64,000 nt of DNA from CBDDEH01 sp965226865 (GTDB taxonomy: Bacteria > Chloroflexota > Dehalococcoidia > Lucifugimonadales > JAGWBF01): contig CBDDEH010000003.1 of the NCBI GenBank assembly GCA_965226865.1, positions 434,001 to 498,000 of the forward strand, written 5' to 3'. Numbering within the stretch: position 1 is the stretch's first letter; the number at the start of each line of letters is the position of its first letter. Position numbers and translations under genes: made by a program. The notes under the pieces were generated by a model. It worked only from the letters and a program-made list of their open reading frames with translations. It searched no databases and was not told the origin of the DNA. Positions 34,200 through 42,471 of the stretch are shown here, piece by piece.

Positions 34200-35186
34200 T
34201 CAGGGGCTGGATGGAGGTCTGGTGAGCTCCCTGAGAGCCCTGTTGTAGCGTCGTCGCCGTTCGGTGGTTTGAGCCTTCACCTCCTTCCTGCGTTGTAGGA
34301 TCTCTTGCAGTCTTCCCTTGAGCACGTCTGATGGTGTCACGTTGCCCAGAGCCTTGTGATAGCGCCGGTAGTTGTAGTAGCTGACGAAGGCCGCGATAGC
34401 AGCCTCAAGGTCGGCGGGCAACTCATAAGGCACCTGGTTGACGTCCCGTTTGATGGTCTGGTGGTAGCGCTCCAGCTTCCCGTTGGTCTGAGGGTGGAAA
34501 GGAGTTGCTAGGATGTGCTTGATGCCAACCATCCCCAGGTAGTCCCTGAATGCTCTTGAGACATAGCCTGGACCGTTGTCACTCAGCAGCCTGGTGCGGT
34601 CTGTGACTGGAACCTGGTCCATGCTGGTCGTGTCCACAGCATCCTGGACCACCTCGATGAAGGAGTCGGCCGTCATATCTTGCTGAAGCCTGTGAGCCAG
34701 GATGAAGCGGGAGTAGTCGTCCATAACGGTGACCAGGTAGTAGTAGCCCCAGCCAACCACCCTGAAGTATGAGGCATCGGTGGCCCACATCTGGTGAGGC
34801 CCTGTGGTCTTGCGGTGGTACTCCTTACCCGCCGCCAACCGCATCTCAGCCCTCTTCACTAGGCCCTCCCTGCCCAGGATACGGTAGACGCTGGACTCTG
34901 AGACTGAGAAGCCCTGGTTGTCGGCGATCCACGCGGCCAGCTGACGGCAGCTCAGCTCTGGCATCTCCCTGGCTGATAACAGGACTGAGCGTTCTTCCTG
35001 AATAGTAAGACGGTTCCATGGTGGCTGATCGCCTCCTGGTCGGTTCTCAAGTCCTTGTTGGTCTTGGCGTCTGAGCCACCGGTAGTAGGTGCTCTTAGGG
35101 ATGCCCAGCTCTCTGAGGACCTTTCGCTTGGGGAGGGGAGACGAGGATACTTTGGTAACTACCTCTGCCTTCTCCGGGGCGCTCAT
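34200..35186 (-). CDS. IS3-family transposase OrfB
   Basis: 328 residues, integrase catalytic domain with the DDE triad visible: MWATDASYFRVVGWG (Asp), LLSDNGPGYVSRAF (Asp), HPQTNGKLERYHQTIKRD (Glu). The N-terminal HTH_21-like region (ELGIPKSTYYRWLRRQD, YRILGREGLV) is present. Start ATG 35186 overlaps the OrfA stop by 4 bases, the usual set-up for coupled or frameshifted OrfAB. Open and probably functional. Confidence 0.9.
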   Translation of the reverse strand: MSAPEKAEVVTKVSSSPLPKRKVLRELGIPKSTYYRWLRRQDQQGLENRPGGDQPPWNRLTIQEERSVLLSAREMPELSCRQLAAWIADNQGFSVSESSVYRILGREGLVKRAEMRLAAGKEYHRKTTGPHQMWATDASYFRVVGWGYYYLVTVMDDYSRFILAHRLQQDMTADSFIEVVQDAVDTTSMDQVPVTDRTRLLSDNGPGYVSRAFRDYLGMVGIKHILATPFHPQTNGKLERYHQTIKRDVNQVPYELPADLEAAIAAFVSYYNYRRYHKALGNVTPSDVLKGRLQEILQRRKEVKAQTTERRRRYNRALRELTRPPSSP

Positions 35187-35590
35187 CCGCTGGTACCGGT
35201 GGCGTCCTGGGGTATGGGGATGGCCGTTTTTTTGAGACGGTACGCCTCCAGCGACAGATCGGCCACTAGCTCCTTGAGTTCCCCATTCTCTCGCTTGAGC
35301 TGCCCTACCTCATGCTGAGTGGCGTCCCGAACCGAGTCACGGGTCAACCTCTCCTTGCCCGCCTCCATGAACTCTTTGGTCCACGAGTAGTAGGAGTGGG
35401 GCTTGATCCCCTCCCGCCGGCACAGGTCGTTGACTGTGACCTCGCGGCGGAAGCCCTCCAGAACAATTCGGATCTTCTCTTCCGAGGTGTACTTACGTCG
35501 GGCAGCCGCCTTCACTGTGCGGACGAAAGACCTGGTCTGCTCGCTTCGTTCCTCGGCGGCCTCTGCTTTGCTTACTTCTAATTGGGACAC
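35183..35590 (-). CDS. IS3-family transposase OrfA
   Basis: 135 residues. HTH: RKYTSEEKIRIVLEGFRREV, LCRREGIKPHSYYSWTKEFM, followed by a Leu-zipper-like helix (LKRENGELKELVADLSLEAY). GTG start at 35590 after AGGAGC. Provides end recognition for OrfB. Confidence 0.88.
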   Translation of the reverse strand: MSQLEVSKAEAAEERSEQTRSFVRTVKAAARRKYTSEEKIRIVLEGFRREVTVNDLCRREGIKPHSYYSWTKEFMEAGKERLTRDSVRDATQHEVGQLKRENGELKELVADLSLEAYRLKKTAIPIPQDATGTSG

Positions 35591-35776
35591 ATCTGCTCCT
35601 TTCTGTGGGTAACTCTACCCTCATTTCAGGAGCTCACACCGCCCTCCGACTCTCGGGTTTTCCTACCCTTATATGTGTCCCATTATCGCTGACGGTCTAC
35701 AACGGCCCGGAAACCACCGGAGCCGAGCAAGGACCGGGCTTGCCGACCGATGGCGCCCAAACACCGGGAAGATTAG

Positions 35777-36245
35777 AGTGTAAAAGGCGGAGCTAAAGTG
35801 GACCACCTGGACGGATTGACCGCCTGACATTGTGGCTGTCGCTGTTCAGGATAAATGTCCGTTTAAGTGGCCGGCAGAAATGTCACTCGGTTATGCTGCC
35901 ATGGTATCAGATGAAGACGTCGTAGGACCCGCCCAGGGTCGCCGCGTGGGAGGAGCCTCGGCGTCCAGGTATTTCCTGACGGTGGCCCTGTGGATTCCCA
36001 ACTCCCGCTCGATCGCTCGAAGCGACATCCCCTTGCGCCTGGCTTTCTGAATCGCCTTCCATCGCTCCCTCTCAAGGAACGTCGGCTTGCGCGGGGAGGC
36101 GGCTTTGGGCTTGCCGGCGGCGGCGCTGCCGGTGATGGCCCCCGGATCCCTCTCGTTCTCGACCCTTGAGTCCAGTAGTTCGAGAGCCGCGGTCCAGCGT
36201 TCGCCCAGGCCGTGGGCGCCGGAGGGTGGGACAGGAACGGGTGTG
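35777..36245 (-). mobile_element. ISNCY-type 3' fragment joined to an IS21-like end
   Basis: The - strand reads RKPTFLERERWKAIQKARRK, GMSLRAIERELGIHRATVRK, YLDAEAPP, the C-terminal HTH of ISNCY transposases, to a stop near 35893. The element end is TGTCGCTGTTCAGGATAAAT at 35837. Next to it, 35777-35806 (TGTAAAAGGCGGAGCTAAAG, TGGACCAC) resembles an IS21-type terminus; the same join recurs at 42388-42443. The N-terminal two-thirds are lost. Confidence 0.65.
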
Positions 36246-36247
36246 GT

Positions 36248-36271
36248 GTTAGCAACCAGCGAAAATGGGAC
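36248..36271. mobile_element. Solo IS3-type terminus
   Basis: GTTAGCAACCAGCGAAAATG(GGAC) matches the 34158 end of the complete IS3-type element with two substitutions; no transposase follows. Scar of a lost copy or of a deletion between copies. Confidence 0.6.
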
Positions 36272-36598
36272 TGCGATAATCACACCCGAGGGAGAAGAAA
36301 GACCCGCGAGCGCTGTCGGTCGAACTTGACGGAGGAATAAGGCCAATTGATAGAGAACGATGGAAGCCAAAGCTACCAACTTCACATAATGGACGTTGGC
36401 GGGCCCTAAATTAACTCATGCCGGAGCCGGTACTACGACGGGAAACATCCCCACAGTAACTTGGGAAACCTGACTCCAAGGGCTTTTGCCTTGGTGGCCT
36501 CAACAGGGCTTCAATGACCCGCGAGACTAACTGCGAAGATGTACCCGGGCCATCTCAGGCAGGGTCCACTGTGGGGTTAACTGGCTGAAGGATTAAGT
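36272..36598. other. About 330 bases, no gene seen
   Basis: No recognisable frame or structure; separates IS debris from the metallopeptidase gene. Confidence 0.4.
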
Positions 36599-37895
36599 CT
36601 ATGGCAGTCCCAACCACTGTCTCCAGGCAGCCTCTAACCTGTCGATGTCCATACCGTAGACCTGTTGGATAGCTCCCCCATGCGTTGATCCCTGAGCGAA
36701 TACCGCGAGCAGTTCCTGCATCTTGGGCCATCCGTGGGCGGTGATGAGGTACTCAACGAGGCTCTGGCTCTGAGCGTAAGAAAGGGTCGCCCCCGTGTCC
36801 GCGGCCGGGAAGCTGCTGTTAAGGCTACGCAGACTGATCAGGTCGTTGTTGGCGATGGCCTCCTCGAGGGTGCGGCGCTGATTGTCGGGCAACTCTCCTT
36901 CGGCGTAGACGGCAAGTCCCTCGTCGAGCCATGTCGGCAGTCCTCCAAAGCAGTTGAAGGTCGCTTCTTCCACCAGCAGGTGGGCCAACTCGTGGACGAC
37001 TCCCGGCAAATGGCTCTCGAAGTCGTCAGGGTCGACGGTTATCAGCACGATGTTATGGGCTACGAAAGCCAGCCCCCCAGTCCACGCTTGGGCGAAGAGC
37101 ACCGCTCCCCGCACATCCTCCGCACTTTCGTAGACAAACACCTGGATTGGCTCGACCAACTCCTTGCCAAGCTGCAGAGTGTCTAGCCTGTCGCGGACTC
37201 CGTCGGCGATACGAACCCCGAAGTCGCCTCCCCCGGCGTACCAGTTGAAGGTGACGTTATCCGCCTTGTGCGCCTGCCAATCGAACCGGTCGTCTGAAAA
37301 GACGGTCTCCTGGCGAGGAGTACGGAATTCCCGCCCCGCATCGTCCACTACCCTCCAGCGCCACCAGACAACGGCTCCAGGCGGTACGGAACCGCGTCGG
37401 CGCATGTCCCAGTCCCACGTGACCTTTACGTCGCGCCCTGTCTCTACGTCGATCCGTGCGCTCCAATATTCGGAGGAGGCGCAGGAGAAGACGAGGTCGG
37501 TGCCGAACTCCACGTCAATCAGCTCAATGGGACGCCGGGAGTGGCCCTTTAAGTGGAATGAGATGAAGTCTGGTAGCTGCAGGGTGGTCTCACTCACGCT
37601 CACCTCGAAGTCGGCTTCCATGGCTGTAGGAGAGACGGTAGGCGTAGGCATGGCTGTAGGAGAGACGGTAGGCGTAGGCATGGCTGTAGGAGGAGACGGT
37701 AGGCGTAGGCATGGCTGTAGGAGAGAGAGTGGGCGTAGGCATGGCCGTAGGAGAGGGTGTGGGCGTAGGAGCAGCGGCCGGGGTGGGAGTGGAGACGAGG
37801 GTTACTGGTGGCACTACTTTATCGCCAGAGGAGTCGCATGCTGCCAAACCCAGGCCGATGGCCAAGGCCAGAATTGCAGATATCAGCGTGCGCAT
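36599..37895 (-). pseudogene. Lipoprotein peptidase of the MA family, frameshift inside a 30-bp repeat
   Basis: Lipoprotein signal (ISAILALAIGLGLAACDSSG) in one frame, then a Pro/Thr linker of five 30-bp units (37620-37770) encoding PTPTVSPTAM. The third unit has one extra base, so the body is in another frame. The body has the gluzincin motif VVHELAHLLVEEA and the downstream GLPTWLDEGLAVYAEGELPD Glu ligand. Likely an extracytoplasmic zinc peptidase. It starts 5 bases after the stop of the peptide-binding gene, so they form one operon. Slippage in the repeat could switch it on and off. Confidence 0.75.
37620..37770 (-). repeat. Five 30-31-bp coding repeats with an out-of-frame unit
   Basis: Units at 37620, 37650, 37680 (31 bases, GGAGGAG instead of GGAGAG), 37711 and 37741. 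The first two are identical; the last two have diverged. The odd base in unit 3 breaks the metallopeptidase frame. Confidence 0.8.
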
Positions 37896-37900
37896 ACCGG

Positions 37901-39916
37901 CTAACGCTCGATCGATATGTTCTGGAGTTGAGGCACGCCAATGGGTGTGAGATCGAACCCCTTTACGTAGGGTTGCACCAGCAGGAAATCGCGGCTATGC
38001 CATAACGGTACTGCCACCCAGTCATCCAGTATCAACTGCTCGGCCTGCTGATAGAGGCTGACACGGCGGTCGGTATCAGGCTCGATGGCCGCTTGTCCCA
38101 ATAGGGCATCCACCTCCTCGTTACTGTAACCGAACCTGTTCTCGTCGCTGTCGCTGTGGAAGAGGACGTCCAGGAAGTTCTGGGGGTCGGGGTAGTCGGC
38201 GCACCAACCGGTAGTGAAGACGCCGAACTCCATATTGTCCAGCCGCTCCAGCCAGTCGGAGAACTCGAAGATAGACACGGCCTCAACCTCAAGGCCCAAA
38301 TGCTCGCGCCATGCCCAGTGAATAGCATCGTCGGAGGAGTACGACTTGATGGGAGACAGGTTCTCCGCGCCACCATAGCTGGACTCGCGCAGTAACCTTC
38401 TGGCAGCATCGGGATCGAAAGGAGGGGGGGCCAACGCCTCGCTGTGTCCCAGCATTCCAGGTGGCAAGAAGCCCGCCGCCCGCTGATCCAAGCCTTTCAG
38501 GGTGACTTCGATCTCCTTTTCTATCTCTAAGGCAAGAGCGAGCGCCTGCCGCACCTTCGGGTCGTCGAAGGGTGGCTGTGTGATGTTGAACCCCAGGTAG
38601 CTGGTGCATAGGGACGTCCCGCCCCGCAGGTGCGAGTGGAATGCATTGGCCGGATCTTGGACGCGATCGATGTTGTAAACACTCAGGGCGACCAGATCGA
38701 TCTCCCCGTTTTCGTACATTTGCATGGGTCTGCCGGCGAAGATGCGGTAGACGGAATGAGCCAACGCGGGGGCACCGGCATACCAGTCGTCGTTGCGTTC
38801 GAGAACGAGCAACCTGTCGTTTTCCCAGGCCTTCAACTTGAAGGCTCCGGTCCCGTTGGGTGCGTCGGTCCAGCTATCGCCACTCTTCACATTGGCTTGG
38901 TCGACCACGAAAGAGGTAGGGTAGGTGAGCTTGGCCAGGAAGTATAGGAATGGGGCTCTAATGGTGACCTGCAGGGTGTGTGTATCCAGTGCCTCGACAC
39001 CCTTAAGGCTGGCCGCCTTGCCTTCTGCTACCGCGTCAGCGCCGACGATGTCTCCCAAGTAGGTATACGCCACTGGCGATTCCGTCGTTGGGTTCAACGC
39101 CCGCTCCCATGAATACTTGAAATCTTGGGCCGTGACCGGGCGTCCGCTGTGAAACCTAGCGTTGTCTCGGAGCTTGAAAGTGAAGACTGTGCCGTTTGGT
39201 GATACCTCCCACGTCTCGGCTATGTCAGAAACAACGCGCAGGTCAGTGTCCAGTTTCACCAGACCGCTGAAGATGGCCCCGACGATATCTCCGGCTCCGC
39301 CTCTGGAATGCGCAGGGTCGATGCTGACAATCTCACCCCAATACTGGAACAACGAGTCCTCGCGGGAGACTCCGAAGGGCATTGGCGTCTCCAGAGTGAA
39401 GCTGTCGGTGAAGGCGTTGGCCTCAGGGGCAACTCTTGCCCAGGACTCCTCGGATGTCTGCACTCTGAGCAAGAACATCTGCGAACCGCGGGCGACAGCC
39501 GTCCATAGCTCAAATAGGATCGTGCCGTCCTCTAGGCGGGTGCTGATGGAGGACTGGTGACCGGAATCGGCCCCCGGGTAGGGGCGGGCATCGCTGCTGA
39601 CTATCGAATCCGGGTTGTACCGGACAAATTGAACGTCGATCCAAGACTCCGCGGAGCCATCGTCTATCCTGGAAAAGACCCACAGTTGGGCGTTGAAACC
39701 TGGGCCGAACTCGTCGCTCCCTATGGTGAGCAACGGGAATGTGTCACCGCGCTCCTCGCCCGTCCATCCATCGGGCAGGAGGACAGAGAACCCCTCGGTG
39801 GTGTTGCGATATAGGCCAACGATGTCACTATCTTGGTGCGATGGCGTTGGGGCGGTCAGAGCCAAGGTCATAGCGCCGACCACTAACAGGATGACGGCTA
39901 CGGTTGCTCTGCGCAT
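37901..39916 (-). CDS. Peptide/oligopeptide ABC-type solute-binding protein (SBP family 5) with extra N-terminal domain
   Basis: 671 residues. N-terminal hydrophobic signal (ATVAVILLVVGAMTLAL), no lipobox Cys. Residues 30-170 are a PsbP/Mog1-like unit (GFSVLLPDGWTGEERG ... MFLLRVQTSEESWARV). The SBP5 domain follows: FSGLVKLDTDLRVVSDIAET, FKLRDNARFHSGRPVTAQDF, YSWERALNPTT, then NGTGAFKLKAWENDRLLVLE and a C-terminal PYVKGFDLTPIGVPQLQ. Usually delivers peptides to an Opp/Dpp permease, but no permease genes are nearby. Operon with the metallopeptidase downstream. Intact. Confidence 0.85.
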   Translation of the reverse strand: MRRATVAVILLVVGAMTLALTAPTPSHQDSDIVGLYRNTTEGFSVLLPDGWTGEERGDTFPLLTIGSDEFGPGFNAQLWVFSRIDDGSAESWIDVQFVRYNPDSIVSSDARPYPGADSGHQSSISTRLEDGTILFELWTAVARGSQMFLLRVQTSEESWARVAPEANAFTDSFTLETPMPFGVSREDSLFQYWGEIVSIDPAHSRGGAGDIVGAIFSGLVKLDTDLRVVSDIAETWEVSPNGTVFTFKLRDNARFHSGRPVTAQDFKYSWERALNPTTESPVAYTYLGDIVGADAVAEGKAASLKGVEALDTHTLQVTIRAPFLYFLAKLTYPTSFVVDQANVKSGDSWTDAPNGTGAFKLKAWENDRLLVLERNDDWYAGAPALAHSVYRIFAGRPMQMYENGEIDLVALSVYNIDRVQDPANAFHSHLRGGTSLCTSYLGFNITQPPFDDPKVRQALALALEIEKEIEVTLKGLDQRAAGFLPPGMLGHSEALAPPPFDPDAARRLLRESSYGGAENLSPIKSYSSDDAIHWAWREHLGLEVEAVSIFEFSDWLERLDNMEFGVFTTGWCADYPDPQNFLDVLFHSDSDENRFGYSNEEVDALLGQAAIEPDTDRRVSLYQQAEQLILDDWVAVPLWHSRDFLLVQPYVKGFDLTPIGVPQLQNISIER

Positions 39917-39966
39917 GGGTCCAGTTTACCACTTTATCTCGATTGCTCTCCGCAAGTGACTTGTGG

Positions 39967-40230
39967 TGTTGTCCAGCGAAGATGTCTGCCTAATGGGTCT
40001 GCGAAAATGTCCATTTAGGCATATCCCAAAACGTCTGAGGCCGACATCGACGATGCGCCGCTGATGCGCCTCGGAGGCGGGCTCTCGGCCAGAGCGTACT
40101 TGCGGGTGGTAATTCGGTGGATGCCCAACTCGCGGGCGATCGCCCGAAGGGAGAGTCCCCTGAGCCTGGCCTGCTGCACGTTCTCCCATAGAGTCCTCTG
40201 GCGGGCGGTGGGTATTTTGTGTAGTTGCGC
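39967..40230 (-). mobile_element. ISNCY-type 3' fragment
   Basis: Across two frames: LWENVQQARLRGLSLRAIAR, ELGIHRITTRKY, AESPPPRR, the transposase C-terminal HTH. The end TGTTGTCCAGCGAAGATGTC at 39967 resembles the ends of the complete copy. Nothing else of the element remains. Confidence 0.6.
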
Positions 40231-40600
40231 CTTTGATTTGAGAGGCCTCGATCTCGGTCCAGTTCACCTGTTTCCAATGTCGCCAGGCTAACGTTCTACA
40301 ATTGTGCCTCCCCAGCACATGCCGTTTACTCCCTTCCCTCCCCGATTTCGCACATCGATCATATCAACTGCCTATCCTCAGATCGGTTCCGTTTGCTTTT
40401 AGCGTATGTTCATTTTCCCCCTAGGGCGCGCCCTAGGGGGGCCACCTGTCCTCCTTCGCCATGTGGACGGCTTTCCCGTCCTCGGACTACTACGAGGACT
40501 CCGTGACCATAGGGGTCTCCCCCCGTAGGCCATCCCGCGTTCCGTTTGACTTGGGGAATTTGGTTACGATACACACCTAATCTACCAAGGAGGACGCCCA
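40231..40600. promoter_or_regulatory. Intergenic region with palindrome and promoter
   Basis: Contains the 24-bp palindrome at 40417-40440, a short hairpin near 40474-40500 (GTCCTCG ... CGAGGAC), and a good promoter for the small gene at 40601: TTGACT 40546-40551, 17 bases, ATACAC 40569-40574. Confidence 0.5.
40417..40440. repeat. Perfect 24-bp palindrome
   Basis: CCCCCTAGGGCG followed at once by CGCCCTAGGGGG, no spacer. Too short a loop for an RNA terminator; more like a symmetric protein-binding site or a palindrome-type element end. Confidence 0.7.
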
Positions 40601-40747
40601 ATGGGAGCCTTGCGCCGGAAGCCGCTACTGGCCCTCGGCTTGGGGGTTGGACTGAGCGTCGTGGTTGTGGTCGCCGTCATCACCATCGTCGGCGTCGGTG
40701 CCGTCCCCTGGGACTGCTGCGATTGCTTGAGCCCGGCAGTTCCCTAA
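40601..40747 (+). CDS. 48-residue membrane peptide, unknown
   Basis: ATG 40601 with an ideal AAGGAGG six bases upstream and a recognisable promoter. MGALRRKPLLALGLGVGLSV then a long valine-rich helix (VVVVAVITIVGVGAV) and a Cys-rich end (PWDCCDCLSPAVP). A single transmembrane segment with an exposed Cys-Cys-Asp-Cys tail; could be a small stress peptide or metal-binding tail. No family known to me. Confidence 0.5.
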   Translation: MGALRRKPLLALGLGVGLSVVVVVAVITIVGVGAVPWDCCDCLSPAVP

Positions 40748-41149
40748 AAGAAGTCGGCTTCTGAGTGCCGTGGTCGTGGCGACTGATGCGTATCCAGTAC
40801 GAACCTTATACGGCAGGTCATCGTGCCGCGCCAGCCGCACCTGGGTTAGGCTTCCCGCCATGCTCCCCTCTCCGTGGGGTTAGTCTCTTGGGGTAAATGC
40901 GCCACCGTTTCGTTTTTGCCCATCGCCTCTCTGATGGCTTGGGTGGCCTTGTTCCGCCGGGTCGCGGGGGGGGGGGGGGGGGCTAAATGGGTCATACGCC
41001 AAAAGCAAACGAAACCCTCAGGTCTAATTCGGCAACACTCCCCGCTGACGGTTTATACCAATGTCAAGGGAAAGGAGGTCTTGTCCGATATCTCCTGACC
41101 CCATACGCTAGCTTGACGGCGTAAATATAATTGTGCCGGAGGTGCAAGC
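40748..41149. other. Gap with a run of 17 G
   Basis: No supported gene. 40966-40982 is an uninterrupted run of 17 G on the + strand, prone to slippage and to base-calling error. Confidence 0.5.
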
Positions 41150-41461
41150 ATGGCCAAAGAAGTGCAATTCAAATTCGACCTCGGGGACATACACGCTTAC
41201 AGCCTGGTATGCACCAAATGCCAGGCTGAGGTCACCGTGGCGCTAGACAGTAATGAGCCTTTGCCACAAAGGTGCACTATGTGTGACGAGCAGTGGACTT
41301 TCCACAATGCAATCCCAAAAGCTGCGGCTTTCATCTCGGCGCTCCGTCAGGTCCATCAAGGACCTGACCAAACGGCAAAAGTGCGGCTCGTCTTTGCCCT
41401 CGGTGAGGGCTGGCGTAGTTCTAAAAAGCCCCTGAGAAGCCCGCAAAGCCCGGTTAGCTGA
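41150..41461 (+). CDS. Two-CXXC small protein, unknown
   Basis: 103 residues, ATG 41150 with GGAGGTG upstream. VCTKCQAEVTVAL and QRCTMCDEQWTF give two Cys-X2-Cys pairs 21 residues apart, as in zinc ribbons. N-terminal KEVQFKFDLGDIHAYSL and a C-terminal basic end. Small regulator or binding protein; role unknown. The gene is intact and has its own ribosome site. Confidence 0.55.
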   Translation: MAKEVQFKFDLGDIHAYSLVCTKCQAEVTVALDSNEPLPQRCTMCDEQWTFHNAIPKAAAFISALRQVHQGPDQTAKVRLVFALGEGWRSSKKPLRSPQSPVS

Positions 41462-41564
41462 ATCTCCTTGCTCACCCCGGAACTCTTCCCCCTCCCCTCG
41501 TTGGCCGTCACAATTGTAGTCCACTTTTCCTCCGCGGCCCCGTTGGCCCAACTTCCGTCCGCCC

Positions 41565-42376
41565 TTGACAGCCGTCCCTGAGGCCGAGGCGGCTGCCGTG
41601 GTGAAGCTGGCCAGCACCTACTATGTCGGCGCCAACCACACCCACCTCACCGAACTTCTGCGGGAACGTGAAGGCATCTACCTGACCAGTCCCACCGTGC
41701 GCCGCATCCTAGCAAAGGCCGGCATCGGAAGTCCGTGCAGCCGCCGTTCCCCGGGACACCGCTTCCGGCGCCGACACATGCCCCAAGAGGGCATGTTGGT
41801 GCAGATCGACGGCAGCCACCATCCGTGGCTTGAGGAGCGGGGGCCGCGTTTCGTCCTGCTGCTGGCCGTCGACGACGCCACCGGCGCTGTGGCCCAAGCG
41901 CTCTTCCGCACTGGTGAGGATACCCGCGGCTATCTGATGCTCCTTGAGGGCCTGATCCGGCAGTGGGGCATCCCCTTGGCCCTCTACAGCGACCGCCACG
42001 CGGCCTTCAAACACAATGCCCGCCAAGTGCCGGTCCTTACCGAGCCCACCCAGTTCGCCAGGGTGATGCGGGACCTGGGCATACAGCAGATATTCGCCCT
42101 CTCTCCCCAGGCCAAGGGACGGGTGGAACGGATGGCGGAAACCTTCCAGGGCCGGCTGGTAACCGAGCTGCGCTTGGCCGGCGCCAGCACCATCGGTCAG
42201 GCCAACGAGGTCCTCCAAGACTTTCTGCCCGGTTCAACGCCCAGTTCGCCGTCGCACCGGAGCACCTAGAGACTACATACCGCACCCTGTCCGCCGAAGA
42301 ATCTCTGTGCGAGACCATCTGCATCAAACACACCCGCAAGGTTGCTGAGACTCACCTGCCTCCAGAGCTCGTGTGA
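41565..42376 (+). pseudogene. ISNCY-type transposase, central fragment
   Basis: Starts within the protein (VVKLASTYYVGANHTHLTEL, SPTVRRILAKAGIGSPCS) and reads through to MLVQIDGSHHPWLEERGPR, LYSDRHAAFKHNARQVPV, SPQAKGRVERMAETF. A frame change near 42227 (DFLPGST versus ARFNAQFAVAPEH) and loss of the C-terminus after KHTRKVAETHLPPE. No inverted ends. The junction region (SPCSRRSPGHRFRRRHMPQE) is in one frame here, unlike the copy at 24.7 kb. Confidence 0.75.
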
Positions 42377-42471
42377 CCGACCTGCAATGTAAAAGGCGGA
42401 GGTAAAGTGGACCACGTGGGCGGATGACTGCTGACTTAAGGCTGTCGAAGTTCAGGATAAATGTCCTTTGC

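Larger units (their letters stand above)
34158..35693 (-). mobile_element. IS3-family element, apparently intact (about 1.54 kb)
   Basis: Imperfect ends: GTTAGCAACCAGCAAAAGTG(GGACACA) at 34158 and GTCAGCGATAATGGGACACA read inward from 35693. Two overlapping frames (orfA 35183-35590, orfB 34200-35186), both open. Remnants of the same element type lie at 23495-23746 and 36248-36271. Confidence 0.85.

Noticed and set aside
40966..40982. 17-G run as a phase-variation tract
   Set aside because: No gene spans it and the promoter of the next gene is not evident there; may also be a base-calling artefact.
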